DNA of 39,210 nt from Bacillota bacterium (lineage in GTDB: Bacteria > Bacillota_I > Bacilli_A > Erysipelotrichales > Erysipelotrichaceae), in NCBI GenBank assembly GCA_023249475.1, contig JAHFCO010000003.1, forward strand, positions 69,224-108,433, written 5' to 3'. Shown piece after piece: positions 15,927 to 24,477 of this stretch; position 1 is the first letter of the stretch, and each line of letters begins with the position of its first letter. The notes below the pieces were generated by a model. It worked only from the letters and a program-made list of their open reading frames with translations. It made no database searches and was not told where the DNA came from. The position numbers were made by a program, and so were the translations under genes.

Positions 15927-17167
15927 AACAGAAAATCACGTTGTCTTATTTGAACCCGTGTTTCTTGCCAAACATTGAAGATGAATTTACGAAACAAGCC
16001 GCCAAGGGGTGGTTGATCGATGAGATTTTCGAGTTGACGATGAAATACAAGAGAACAGAACCGCAAAACTTGAAGTTCAACATCATCCTTCATCCAACTC
16101 AAGCAATGGATAACCGGGATTACGAAAAGTTAAGCGAATATGAAACACTCTGTGTCCAAAGCGGTTGGGAACTGCGGACTCGTCATAAAGAATACTCGGT
16201 ATTTTCGACCGACAAGCTGGATGCCGTTCCGCTTCACTTCGAATCTCAGGATCATGAGAATAACGTAAAGAAGAAGATCGATCGATTCCGCAACGGGAAT
16301 ATCGCAATCATCCTGTTGACTCTTCTTTTGCTTTATCTTTTTATCGGTTCACATGATTATCTGGATGATCTCTCTTATTATTCTTTTGGACAAACCCTAT
16401 CCTTTGCTTTGGTCACGTGTGGCCTGTTGTTCAACCTCGTACTTGTTTGGATGTGGACGAAGCGAAGCGCAGTCCGTCATCACAATGAAAGTTTGGAATT
16501 CAGTGACTTGATCTATCGAGGGTCAAAAGCCGTCAACCTATTGTTTGTCGTCGGTTTCCTCTTGCATTTGGCATTCACAGAGCGATTCCAAATGTTTGGA
16601 GGATACTATCTTGTGATCTATATGATCTACACCAACATTAAAACGTACCGGCATTCACGAGCGACAAAGCGAAAATATTCGGCATCGCTTGAAGATGTCG
16701 TGATTTTATCGGCTTCGGTTCTATTGATCCTATTGAATTATTCCGGGGGTGTTAATCTACTTTACAGAGATCGTTTCACCTCGGATCGCGCGTTGAAACT
16801 TGGCGATTTCGTCACGAATCCCATGCCCGAAGAAATCACGGATCATCCGCAAGCCGGACCGCATATCCTGACGATCACCGATTACTTTGAGCAGGACGGG
16901 ACACATTATGTCCAAACGAAAATCATGAAGTTCGACTCGCAAAAGAAACTTCAATCTTTCTGGAATGAATTACTTAAGCATCATCGCCTTGGGGGTGAAA
17001 CGATTGTTGAATGGGGAGTAATCGGTTACTACGTCGAGGAAAACGGATTGATTTATCGCGATAAGGATGAAATCGTCATCATCTATACGGATTTCGATTT
17101 GAAAAGCGAAGCGAATCAAGCGATCGTTAAGAATAGACTAGGACTGAATCTAGTCGGAGTTGAGTAA
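15923..17167 (+). CDS. DUF2812 membrane protein, first copy
   Basis: 414 aa. The N-terminal 1-95 is a DUF2812 domain (NPCFLPNIEDEF, GWLIDEI, then GWELRTRHKEYSVFS). Five predicted membrane helices follow at about 125-143, 155-178, 203-218, 225-240 and 257-273. A C-terminal soluble part of about 130 residues is shared with the next protein, including an IGYYVEENG/RDKDEIVIIYTDFDL stretch. The function of DUF2812 proteins is unknown; they frequently sit next to PadR regulators, as here. The ATG overlaps the padR stop. Base composition is more AT-rich than in the O-acyltransferase genes upstream. Confidence 0.85.
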   Translation: MKQKITLSYLNPCFLPNIEDEFTKQAAKGWLIDEIFELTMKYKRTEPQNLKFNIILHPTQAMDNRDYEKLSEYETLCVQSGWELRTRHKEYSVFSTDKLDAVPLHFESQDHENNVKKKIDRFRNGNIAIILLTLLLLYLFIGSHDYLDDLSYYSFGQTLSFALVTCGLLFNLVLVWMWTKRSAVRHHNESLEFSDLIYRGSKAVNLLFVVGFLLHLAFTERFQMFGGYYLVIYMIYTNIKTYRHSRATKRKYSASLEDVVILSASVLLILLNYSGGVNLLYRDRFTSDRALKLGDFVTNPMPEEITDHPQAGPHILTITDYFEQDGTHYVQTKIMKFDSQKKLQSFWNELLKHHRLGGETIVEWGVIGYYVEENGLIYRDKDEIVIIYTDFDLKSEANQAIVKNRLGLNLVGVE

Positions 17168-17168
17168 G

Positions 17169-18416
17169 ATGAAACGCAAGACGATCCTCCTTAGTTTTAA
17201 CCCTCTATTTTTCCCTAGTATTGAAAATCAGTTGGCTAACATGGCGAAAAGAGGGTGGATTCTGGATGAAATCAATGAATATTCGATGATTTTCAAGTTT
17301 TCAGAATCTCAGAATCTTGTTTTTGGTACCCTCGTCCAGTCAAAACAAAATCCAAGTAAATATGATGATTCTCTAGATGAAGCTGAAATGATGTGTCGCG
17401 AAGATGGTTGGGAGTTAAGGGCGAGGTATCGAAACTTCTCGGTGTTTTCGAATGTGAGTCCGAATGCAACACCGATCCACACCGATTCATCGCATCGCTA
17501 CCAAACCGTTTTAAGTAACACCGTTTTCGCAGGATCTATTTTCGGAGTGCTACTATTGATCCTCTTGTTTTTTGATCGGTCTGTCAATGGATTGGAAACA
17601 TATCTATGGTTTGAACCAGTCATCGCAAGTTATGTCATCACTTTATACCTTTTTGGCGCAATAGGTGTGATTACCCTTGCACCGGCAATTACTTGGTTAG
17701 CGATGAATCGTGATAAATTCGAGATCCCGAAATTCGAGTTTCCGGATTTCTTTGTCGGGCTTCAAACAAAATTGCTCTTTATTCTCTATTGTCTCCCTTC
17801 AATACTTATCCTGTCTTACCCGTTCTTAATGCAAAAAAGAAATCTTTCCACGGGAGTTTATCTTTTTGGATTTATCGGTGTAGCGATTGTATTCAGTGTA
17901 GCAAAATGGAAAAGATTCATTCAGGGCAAAAGAGGTATGACGATCGAATCAACAATTTTCGCGATTATCTTGTTTGCAATGACTGGACTTCTTTCCGTAG
18001 GTGGAGACCGATTTATCCAATCGTTTATTTTTCAGCCTGATCGATACCTAAAGATGTCGGATTTCAATTTTGAGTCAGCGGATGTCAACGTATATGAGAA
18101 TGCGAGTGTTGGTTTACTCGGGTTTGAGAAAGTGAACTATACCGAAAGTGGAGAACAGGGTAGCATTATGACCCAGATCATGGTTTTCTACACCGAAGGG
18201 CACAAGGAAAAATATTGGGATACGCTGAGAAGAGACTATCAGTTTGATACCGCGATTATTGTGGACCAACAATTCATCGGATACTACCTCAAAGAGAATC
18301 GCGGGGTATTGCTTAGGAACGGCAATGAAATCGTGCTTATCATTTCTACATTTGATCTATCGGAATTCGGTCGACTTCAGACGATACTTGAACGGCTGAA
18401 GATAACCCCCAGGTAG
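17169..18416 (+). CDS. DUF2812 membrane protein, second copy
   Basis: 415 aa and the same architecture as the preceding protein: an N-terminal DUF2812 domain (FNPLFFPSIENQL, GWILDEI, then GWELRARYRNFSVFS), several membrane helices, and a C-terminal domain with IGYYLKENR and NEIVLIISTFDLSE. The membrane helices differ most between the two copies. It is probably a tandem duplication. The ATG at 17169 is chosen because GGAG lies nine bases upstream and it starts just after the previous stop; an in-frame TTG at 17160 overlapping that stop is less likely. This gene is among the most AT-rich in the window. It is the last gene of the operon. Confidence 0.85.
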   Translation: MKRKTILLSFNPLFFPSIENQLANMAKRGWILDEINEYSMIFKFSESQNLVFGTLVQSKQNPSKYDDSLDEAEMMCREDGWELRARYRNFSVFSNVSPNATPIHTDSSHRYQTVLSNTVFAGSIFGVLLLILLFFDRSVNGLETYLWFEPVIASYVITLYLFGAIGVITLAPAITWLAMNRDKFEIPKFEFPDFFVGLQTKLLFILYCLPSILILSYPFLMQKRNLSTGVYLFGFIGVAIVFSVAKWKRFIQGKRGMTIESTIFAIILFAMTGLLSVGGDRFIQSFIFQPDRYLKMSDFNFESADVNVYENASVGLLGFEKVNYTESGEQGSIMTQIMVFYTEGHKEKYWDTLRRDYQFDTAIIVDQQFIGYYLKENRGVLLRNGNEIVLIISTFDLSEFGRLQTILERLKITPR

Positions 18417-18713
18417 GGATTGAAGAAATCCTATCTGTGTATTCAATCCGAGCAAATAAAGCAAAGAATTGCAAAACAAGTCGTAGCGCATCCCATTGGC
18501 ATCGTATCTATCGTTCATCAGGATTTAGGACGAGTACGTGTCATCAACTAGATCGTATAGTTCACGAGATGAAACAATCGAAGAGATGAAAAATGATCCA
18601 TTCTCAAAGTGGATCATTTTCTATGCTTTGCATAGCTTGTCATTCGATCGATTCAACAACCCATCATCTTGAAGTTCAATCGCATGATGTACAGGACAAT
18701 CAACAGTATCGAC
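18417..18713. other. Gap between the convergent DUF2812 and nucleotidyltransferase genes
   Basis: About 300 bases with no gene-like frame. The only structure seen is the strong hairpin at 18590-18620, listed separately. No promoter is expected because both neighbours end here. Confidence 0.6.
18585..18620. terminator. Bidirectional terminator-like hairpin
   Basis: AAAATGATCCA (18590-18600) pairs with TGGATCATTTT (18610-18620) around a 9-base loop. On the minus strand the stem ends in TTTTT, so it best serves the leftward nucleotidyltransferase gene. On the plus strand only TTTT inside the stem is available. Confidence 0.6.
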
Positions 18714-19742
18714 TCATCCTTTTTTGAATGCATCTTCAACGTCGTGGAAGCCGGTCACATCGCATCCAAGTTCCGATAGTTTCGATTTGAAGTCGTTCCA
18801 TCGCTCGGAAACATGCTGCTTCAGGTCAAAAAGCGAAGCATCGCTTTCAAGGTCAAGAAGAGGAAGGATCCCGATTCCCATTTCATCCTCCACGAACATC
18901 ATCTCTTTTTGAAGATGCGCAGTCGCGAGATAAGCCCAACGTGAATCCTCCGCATCGCATGCGGCGAGGACTTTGTGGTAGGTCGAGATGGCTTCCTGAT
19001 AAAACGCCGTCAGGTCGTCGACATTCGGAGTTTTGGTAACCGGAGCTTCGTTTGAGATAAAAGAAGTTGCGATTCGCATTCCTTCAAGGACAAGAGACAA
19101 ACAGATCGACGGATCTTTTTGATGGGGCAGAGCATCGAACACGTCGGTCAATCCGGTCGGGAAGTCATGAACCTGGGCGATGTCATGACTGAAGTTGCGG
19201 ATTCCGTTGAGGTGTACGATTCCCCGTGAGAGTAGTACGGCATCGATGCACTCTTCGATCCGACAGAGGGATTCTTGAAGGATCGCCGAATGATCGGACA
19301 GTAATGACATCTTGCCAAGACGTTGGGTCGCTTCATCGATTCTCTGCTTCGCGACCCTGTTGCGATACAGCGGATCGTTTAGATACGTCGTCGCTTGGTT
19401 TTGGAGCTGGATAAAACGGGACGCTTCCTTGGGTGACTGTGCATAAAGAACCTTTCCCTTTACAAGGAGAGGAATCAAAAATTCATTGAGACGCGCGATG
19501 TTTTCCAAGCGTTCCCAAGAAATCGGAAAGAGGTCGTAGCCGACATCCTGGATCAAATAGGTTTTACAGAGTTCCTGGCTCCGACTCGTTTTCGGGACAT
19601 AAAACAAGTCGACATCGGATTTCGCATGGGTGTTCCCGTTCACATACGATCCATACAGAACCAAAAGGTCGATGTCGGAAGCGTAATCCGTTTCGATACG
19701 TTTCAGGATTTCTTCAAGATAGCGTTCGTTTTGTGTTTTCAT
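18714..19742 (-). CDS. Nucleotidyltransferase-domain protein (ANT/MNT-like) with long helical C-terminus
   Basis: 342 aa. The N-terminal nucleotidyltransferase fold has Gly31-Ser32 in LYGSYVNG and the metal pair Asp43/Asp45 in SDVDLFYV, followed by YDLFPISWERL, which could carry the third carboxylate. The remaining 230 residues are predicted helical with no recognised domain; an HEPN-like or substrate-binding role is possible. It belongs to the same superfamily as the proteins at 9205 and 34645 but is longer and only distantly similar. The start at 19742 is chosen for the AAGCGAGG site five bases upstream; ATG at 19745 directly precedes it and 19781 has no site. It is divergent from proC. Confidence 0.75.
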   Translation of the reverse strand: MKTQNERYLEEILKRIETDYASDIDLLVLYGSYVNGNTHAKSDVDLFYVPKTSRSQELCKTYLIQDVGYDLFPISWERLENIARLNEFLIPLLVKGKVLYAQSPKEASRFIQLQNQATTYLNDPLYRNRVAKQRIDEATQRLGKMSLLSDHSAILQESLCRIEECIDAVLLSRGIVHLNGIRNFSHDIAQVHDFPTGLTDVFDALPHQKDPSICLSLVLEGMRIATSFISNEAPVTKTPNVDDLTAFYQEAISTYHKVLAACDAEDSRWAYLATAHLQKEMMFVEDEMGIGILPLLDLESDASLFDLKQHVSERWNDFKSKLSELGCDVTGFHDVEDAFKKG

Positions 19743-19774
19743 CATAACCTCGCTTCTAAAATAGTTTAGCATGT

Positions 19775-19803
19775 TTTTCATTTGGAATGAAATCCGTTAT
19801 AAT
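19775..19803 (+). promoter_or_regulatory. Promoter of proC
   Basis: TTTTCA (19775-19780), a 17-base gap and a perfect TATAAT (19798-19803) precede the AAGCGAGG binding site at 19810-19817. The -35 box is weak. The divergent nucleotidyltransferase gene starts only 33 bases to the left of this -35 box. Confidence 0.55.
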
Positions 19804-19825
19804 ACAGAAAAGCGAGGATAGACGT

Positions 19826-20629
19826 ATGGAAAGAACCATCGGGTTTGTGGGATGCGGGAATATGGCGAGTGCGATGATCCAGGGATGGGTGCAAGCCGGG
19901 ATTCAAGGGGATCAAATCATCGTATCCAACCGGACACCCGAGAAACCGATCAAGATCCAACAGGCATTCGGCGTTCGGATCGGAAGCAACCTCGACGTCG
20001 CACGTAGTGCGAAGTGGGTGGTGTTGGCGGTGAAACCCAAAGACATCGAAAGCGTGCTGGATGAGATTCGCGGTCAATTGACAAGCGGGTCCATCGTCGT
20101 CAGCTTGGCCGCAGGGGTGACGCTTGAAACTTTGGAGAGAAAACTGGATCCTTCGATCAAAATACTCCGGATGATGCCCAATACTGCGGCGGCTCTGAAC
20201 CAAGGGGTCATCGCGTGCGTTAAAGGAAGAAACATTACATCGGTCGACTTCAATGAGACCGAAGAACTATTTAAAAAGCTTGGGTATTTCCTGCCGATCG
20301 AGGAGAAGCAAATGCATGGGGAAATCGGATTAAGCGGATCGGCCATCGCGATGTTCTACCTGATGGCGGATGCGATGGGGGATGCGGGGGTGACTTTGGG
20401 GTTCACCAAAGCCGAAGCGATCCGTCTTGCCGCGGCGACGATGTCGGGAGCGGGGGCGATGATGCTTCAATCGCAGAAACATCCGATCCAACTGAAAGAC
20501 GAAGTGTGTTCGCCGGGCGGGACGACGATCGAAATGGTCCGCAGCCTTGAAGCGACGGGTTTTCGGAATACGGTGATTGAAGCGGTGTTGGCGGCGGCGG
20601 CGAAATCAAAAGCGTTGTCGGAAAAATAA
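19826..20629 (+). CDS. proC: Pyrroline-5-carboxylate reductase
   Basis: A 267-aa enzyme that reduces 1-pyrroline-5-carboxylate to proline with NAD(P)H, the last step of proline synthesis. The N-terminal Rossmann motif is GFVGCGNMASAMI. VLAVKPKDIESVL, RMMPNTAA (near 113-120) and the C-terminal signature with ELKDEVCSPGGTTIEMV-like sequence (here QLKDEVCSPGGTT) are all family hallmarks. Length is typical. The start at 19826 gives MERTIGFVG and follows GCGAGGATAGACGT; the in-frame ATG at 19787 lies upstream of the -10 box and is excluded. A GNAT gene follows directly. Confidence 0.95.
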   Translation: MERTIGFVGCGNMASAMIQGWVQAGIQGDQIIVSNRTPEKPIKIQQAFGVRIGSNLDVARSAKWVVLAVKPKDIESVLDEIRGQLTSGSIVVSLAAGVTLETLERKLDPSIKILRMMPNTAAALNQGVIACVKGRNITSVDFNETEELFKKLGYFLPIEEKQMHGEIGLSGSAIAMFYLMADAMGDAGVTLGFTKAEAIRLAAATMSGAGAMMLQSQKHPIQLKDEVCSPGGTTIEMVRSLEATGFRNTVIEAVLAAAAKSKALSEK

Positions 20630-20630
20630 G

Positions 20631-21131
20631 ATGGAATATCGGAAAGCAAGAAGCGAGGAAGTGACGGCGATCATGGAAGTGATCCATGAAGCGATCGCGG
20701 CGATGCAATCGCAGGGCATCCATCAATGGGACCAACATTATCCGACAAGCCATTGGATTCAAAAGGACATCGAGGAAGGCAGTGGGTTCGTCGTGGCGGA
20801 TCAAACCGAAATCCTCGCCTATGTCTGCGTCAACGAAGACCAGCCGGATGAATATGCATTGATAAAGTGGGAAGATGAAGACGGGAAGTGTTGCGTCATC
20901 CACCGTCTGGTCGTCCATCCGAAACATCAAGGGAAGGGGATCGCGAAATTCCTGATCGCATCCTATGAAGACGATGCCCGCGACCAAGGCTATACTTCCG
21001 TTCGATTGGATACGTTTAGCGAGAATCCGATCTCGATGAGACTCTATCCGAATCTTGGGTATTTACGTCGGGGTGAAGTGAAGTTCACTCATCGTGAATC
21101 GATGTTTCCTGTCTTCGAGAAGAAACTCTAG
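20631..21131 (+). CDS. GNAT family N-acetyltransferase
   Basis: 166 aa. The opening MEYRKARSEEVTAIMEVI and the DQPDEYALIKWE segment resemble the YdfE-like GNAT subgroup. Acetyl-CoA binding is by VIHRLVVHPKHQGKGIAKFL, where Gln-Gly-Lys-Gly is the classic Q/RxxGxG/A loop. MRLYPNLGYLRRGEVKF near the C-terminus is also typical. The substrate is unknown. It starts one base after the proC stop, with only a weak GGAAAAA site, so translation likely depends on ribosomes finishing proC. Earlier in-frame starts lie inside proC. Confidence 0.85.
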   Translation: MEYRKARSEEVTAIMEVIHEAIAAMQSQGIHQWDQHYPTSHWIQKDIEEGSGFVVADQTEILAYVCVNEDQPDEYALIKWEDEDGKCCVIHRLVVHPKHQGKGIAKFLIASYEDDARDQGYTSVRLDTFSENPISMRLYPNLGYLRRGEVKFTHRESMFPVFEKKL

Positions 21132-21152
21132 CACCCTCTCCGGGTGCTTTTT
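21130..21152 (+). terminator. Terminator after the proC-GNAT operon
   Basis: AGCACCC (21130-21136) pairs with GGGTGCT (21142-21148) around TCTCC, followed by TTTT. Confidence 0.85.
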
Positions 21153-21250
21153 CATGTTCATCGTACCGCCATGATTGTCCATACTACGGTTCCTTTGAGA
21201 GCGGCGCATGTCCACATTCGATGCGTATACTCCGGGTGTGAGGTGAGTGT

Positions 21251-21931
21251 ATGATCGAATCCTGTTACCGAAACGAGATGAAATACATCGTTTCATCCTC
21301 GACCAAACAACTCTTGAGTCGACGGTTGAAGAACGTGCTCAAGATGGACCCGCATGCGGAAGAAAACGGCTACTTGGTGAAAAGCGTTTACTTCGATGAT
21401 TTTTACGACGGGGCGCTGATGGATAACCTGATGGGTTCGCCATTGCGTGAGAAGTTCCGCATCCGCTACTATAACGACGATACGAAGGTCATCCATCTGG
21501 AGAAGAAAGTGAAAGTGATGGACAAGGGCTTGAAACGGATCACCCGGATCACCTTGGATGAAGCACTGCGGATGATCCGCGGCGAGTACGGCTTTCTGGC
21601 GGAGAGAGAAGACGAGCTATTAAGAGAGTTCTATGCGAAAGCGAAGCACACCGGATTAAGGGCGAAAATCATCGTGATCTATCGTCGCGAACCGTATGTC
21701 TTTCAGGCCGGTAACGTGCGTGTCACCTTGGATGACGAAATCAAGAACAGTACCGACGTGCTGCGCTTCTTCGATCCGTCGATCCCCCTGGTTCCTCAAA
21801 CACGCGACTGTCTGATGGAAGTGAAGTTCGACCATGTGTTACCCGACATCGTCCGCGACGTGATCCAAACGCCCGAAACCCGCCAAACCGCGCACTCGAA
21901 ATACGGGATCAGCCGCTTGATCCAACTTTGA
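21251..21931 (+). CDS. VTC-type polyphosphate polymerase domain protein
   Basis: 226 aa. The N-terminal YRNEMKYIVSS, the VKSVYFDD segment (about 45-52), basic REKFRIRYYND (about 66-76), LEKKVKVMDKG (about 84-94) and the late CLMEVKFDH (about 193-201) fit the VTC domain, a tunnel-shaped fold that polymerises polyphosphate from ATP in yeast vacuoles. Bacterial versions are widespread with DUF4956 partners, and their product has not been firmly established to my knowledge. It is 13 bases before a DUF4956 gene and forms an operon with it. The ATG follows GTGAGGTGAGTGT, and a TATACT -10-like box lies at 21227-21232. Confidence 0.88.
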   Translation: MIESCYRNEMKYIVSSSTKQLLSRRLKNVLKMDPHAEENGYLVKSVYFDDFYDGALMDNLMGSPLREKFRIRYYNDDTKVIHLEKKVKVMDKGLKRITRITLDEALRMIRGEYGFLAEREDELLREFYAKAKHTGLRAKIIVIYRREPYVFQAGNVRVTLDDEIKNSTDVLRFFDPSIPLVPQTRDCLMEVKFDHVLPDIVRDVIQTPETRQTAHSKYGISRLIQL

Positions 21932-21944
21932 AAGGGAATGAACC

Positions 21945-22616
21945 ATGACATTCGATGAAATCTTCAAATCCAGTTTCCTGGAAAACCTGACCGCCGTCTC
22001 ACTGACGGACTCGATCCTTGCTTTACTCAGCGCCTTCGCCTTAGGCATGTTCATCTACAACGTCTACAAGAAGACGTTCCAAGGGGTCATGTACAGCGAA
22101 CCGTTCAACCTCAGCCTGCTCCTTCTGACCTTGTTGACGACCTTCATCATCCTTGCGGTGACGTCCAACGTCGTCTTGTCGTTGGGCATGGTCGGGGCGT
22201 TGTCGATCGTCCGCTTCCGTACCGCCATCAAAGACCCCTTGGACCTGGTCTTCCTGTTTTGGGCGATCGGCGGGGGGATCGTATTGGGGGCGGGCTTGAT
22301 CCCCTTGGCGCTTATCGGATCCGCCTTGATCGGAACGATCCTTCTGTTCAAAGGGAAAGGGAATTCCGGGATCCATCCTTATCTGGTGATCTTGTCGATT
22401 TCGGATCCGACCATCGAAACGAAAGCCGTGGCGATCATGAATGAACGGTCGACGAAAATCCGGTTGAAATCGAAGACACGCAACCAAAATGACATCGAAC
22501 TGATCTACGAAACACAGTTGGTTCAAAACGATTCGTCGTTCATCAACGACATCGCTCTGTTGACCGGGGTGAACCATGTCCAATTGGTGAGTTTCAACGG
22601 TGACTACGCTGCATAG
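21945..22616 (+). CDS. DUF4956 membrane protein
   Basis: 223 aa. Four or so N-terminal helices (about 20-39, 50-70, 75-95 and 100-135) contain LSLGMVGALSIVRFRTAIKDP, a DUF4956 hallmark. The C-terminal 85 residues are soluble. The family is known mainly from its constant pairing with VTC-domain proteins and is predicted to form the membrane part of a polyphosphate-related or envelope system. GAAAGGGAATGAACC precedes the ATG. It lies between the VTC and beta-helix lipoprotein genes with short gaps (13 and 15 bases), so all three are one transcript. Confidence 0.88.
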   Translation: MTFDEIFKSSFLENLTAVSLTDSILALLSAFALGMFIYNVYKKTFQGVMYSEPFNLSLLLLTLLTTFIILAVTSNVVLSLGMVGALSIVRFRTAIKDPLDLVFLFWAIGGGIVLGAGLIPLALIGSALIGTILLFKGKGNSGIHPYLVILSISDPTIETKAVAIMNERSTKIRLKSKTRNQNDIELIYETQLVQNDSSFINDIALLTGVNHVQLVSFNGDYAA

Positions 22617-22631
22617 CGGAAAGGAAGAAAC

Positions 22632-24413
22632 ATGAAAACAAAATTGAGAAAAGGAGGGGTCTTACTCATCAGCCTACTCCTAAGCGCTTGTTCGACAAGC
22701 GCCGTCATAACGGATGAAAACGAAAACAACGAGGAAGGGTCGACGCAAACGACGACGACCCTGGATGTCGCCTGGAGTGATCTGGATGGGTTGACGGACT
22801 ATGACGCCGCGACGGTCGTAACGATCGCCTTAAACGAAACCAGCGTCGACGAAACCTCCGGGAATGTGGAGGTCGACAACAAGGTCATCACGATTTCCGC
22901 AGGCGGGGACTACCTGATCCAAGGGAGTCTGGACGACGGCCAGTTGGTGGTCGATGCGGGGGACGATGCGAACGTCCATCTTGTTTTCGACGGGGTGGAA
23001 CTCACCAACGAAAAAGGTGCGGCGTTGGTGGTCCTCAATGCGGACAACGTCGTGATTACACTGGCGCAAGGGAGCGAGAATACCCTGAGCGACGGGCGTT
23101 TCTACACCTTGAGCGGCGATGAAGACCCGGATGCGACGATCTATGCGAAGGATGATTTGACGATCAATGGCGAGGGTTCCTTGACGATCAACGGGAACTA
23201 CAATCATGGGATCCATGGTACCAATGAGGTCAACTTGGTTGGCGGAGAGATCGTCGTCAATGCGTCGGCGGATGGAATCAAAGGGAAAGACAGCGTCAAG
23301 ATCAAAGAGGCCGACCTGACCGTCAACGCAGCGCATGACGGGATCCAATCCACCAATGCGGAAGAAGAAGGAAAAGGGTTCGTCTACATCGAGAGCGGGG
23401 AGCTCCGCATCGTCGCCGGGTTGGATGGCATCCAGGCGCAGACGCAGGTTCTTGTTTCAGGAGGCGAGATAAGCATACAAGCCGGTGAAAAAGCAAGCGA
23501 AGACGAGTCCGGGAAAGGGATCAAGGCGGTCCTCGACGTTCATATCGAAGATGGGAAACTTAATGTTTCTTCATCAAGCGACGACGCGCTGCATTCCAAC
23601 GGGACGCTGACCATCGACGGCGGCATCCTGACATTGAACGCCGGCGACGACGCGATCCATGCGGATCGGACGCTTACCCTGAATGGCGGGGAGATCGACA
23701 TCGAACGCTCCTATGAAGGGCTTGAAGCACAGGACATCAAGATCACTTCAGGCGATGTCTCGATCGTGGCCGAGGATGACGGGATCAACACATCGGCAAG
23801 TACGACCGCTGCGGTCGCTGCCGGTCCGGGCGGACAGGGCATGATGCAGGACGATGGGTCGACCTTGAGCATCACCGGGGGCAACATCCTGATCGATGCG
23901 GACGGGGACGGGGTGGATAGCAACGGGACCATCACGATGAGCGATGGCACCTTGATCGTCTTTGGGCCAAGCGTAAACAACGAAGCGCCCATCGATTATA
24001 ACGGATCCTTCACACTGAGCGGCGGGACAATCTTGGCGGTCGGTTCGTCCGGGATGGCCCAACAGGCTTCCACCTCGTCCATCCACACCGTCATGATCAA
24101 TACAAACACCTTCAGTGAAGGCGAGCTGGTGGCGATTCTGGATGACGCCGGTGAACTTGTGGTCGCGTTCGAGGCTCGAAAGTCCGCAAGCAACATCGTA
24201 TTCGCCTCGGAGTCCTTCTCCGACGGAACCTATTCGCTCATGAGCGGGGGAACGCTGAACTCTTCCCTCGATGATTCCGTCTCGATGGAGGGAAGCTATA
24301 CAGGCGGCTCAACACTGCTCGAGTTTACGATCAGTTCGGACATCACGATGGTCGGGACGTCCCAGGGTGGAACGATGCCGGGAGGCGGGCAACCGCGTCC
24401 GGGACGGAAGTAG
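22632..24413 (+). CDS. Cthe_2159-type beta-helical carbohydrate-binding lipoprotein
   Basis: 593 aa. The signal peptide ends at lipobox LSAC with Cys20, so it is membrane-anchored outside the cell. An acidic Thr-rich linker follows (about 27-46). From about 75 to 480 there are many beta-solenoid turns with repeats of the type DLTINGEGSLTINGN, GGEI.I.A..DGI and GDDAIHADRTLTLNGGEI, as in the parallel beta-helix of Cthe_2159, a protein reported to bind polygalacturonate-like acidic sugars. A glycine/methionine-rich tail ends in PGGGQPRPGRK. It is co-transcribed with the VTC and DUF4956 genes. In many relatives a CotH-like kinase gene belongs to the same cluster; none is seen here. Confidence 0.85.
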   Translation: MKTKLRKGGVLLISLLLSACSTSAVITDENENNEEGSTQTTTTLDVAWSDLDGLTDYDAATVVTIALNETSVDETSGNVEVDNKVITISAGGDYLIQGSLDDGQLVVDAGDDANVHLVFDGVELTNEKGAALVVLNADNVVITLAQGSENTLSDGRFYTLSGDEDPDATIYAKDDLTINGEGSLTINGNYNHGIHGTNEVNLVGGEIVVNASADGIKGKDSVKIKEADLTVNAAHDGIQSTNAEEEGKGFVYIESGELRIVAGLDGIQAQTQVLVSGGEISIQAGEKASEDESGKGIKAVLDVHIEDGKLNVSSSSDDALHSNGTLTIDGGILTLNAGDDAIHADRTLTLNGGEIDIERSYEGLEAQDIKITSGDVSIVAEDDGINTSASTTAAVAAGPGGQGMMQDDGSTLSITGGNILIDADGDGVDSNGTITMSDGTLIVFGPSVNNEAPIDYNGSFTLSGGTILAVGSSGMAQQASTSSIHTVMINTNTFSEGELVAILDDAGELVVAFEARKSASNIVFASESFSDGTYSLMSGGTLNSSLDDSVSMEGSYTGGSTLLEFTISSDITMVGTSQGGTMPGGGQPRPGRK

Positions 24414-24432
24414 CCTTCGGTCGTCCTCGTTG

Positions 24433-24463
24433 ACACTTTATCCCGGTTCGGATAAAGTGTTTT
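24433..24463 (+). terminator. Hairpin between the beta-helix and rhodanese genes
   Basis: ACACTTTATCC (24433-24443) pairs with GGATAAAGTGT (24450-24460) around CGGTTC, followed by TTT. It lies in the 64-base gap and either ends the VTC operon or allows partial read-through to the rhodanese gene, for which no separate promoter is evident. Confidence 0.65.
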
Positions 24464-24477
24464 CATTGAGGTGGAAC

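Noticed and set aside
18714-21131. Nucleotidyltransferase as part of a toxin-antitoxin pair
   Set aside because: A type VII MNT/HEPN system would need a small HEPN gene next to it in the same direction; the neighbours are proC (divergent) and DUF2812 (convergent).
22800-24100. Internal DNA repeats suggesting a repeat array
   Set aside because: The repetition is at protein level (beta-helix turns such as GDDAIHADRTLTLNGG) and not an exact nucleotide repeat or CRISPR-like array.
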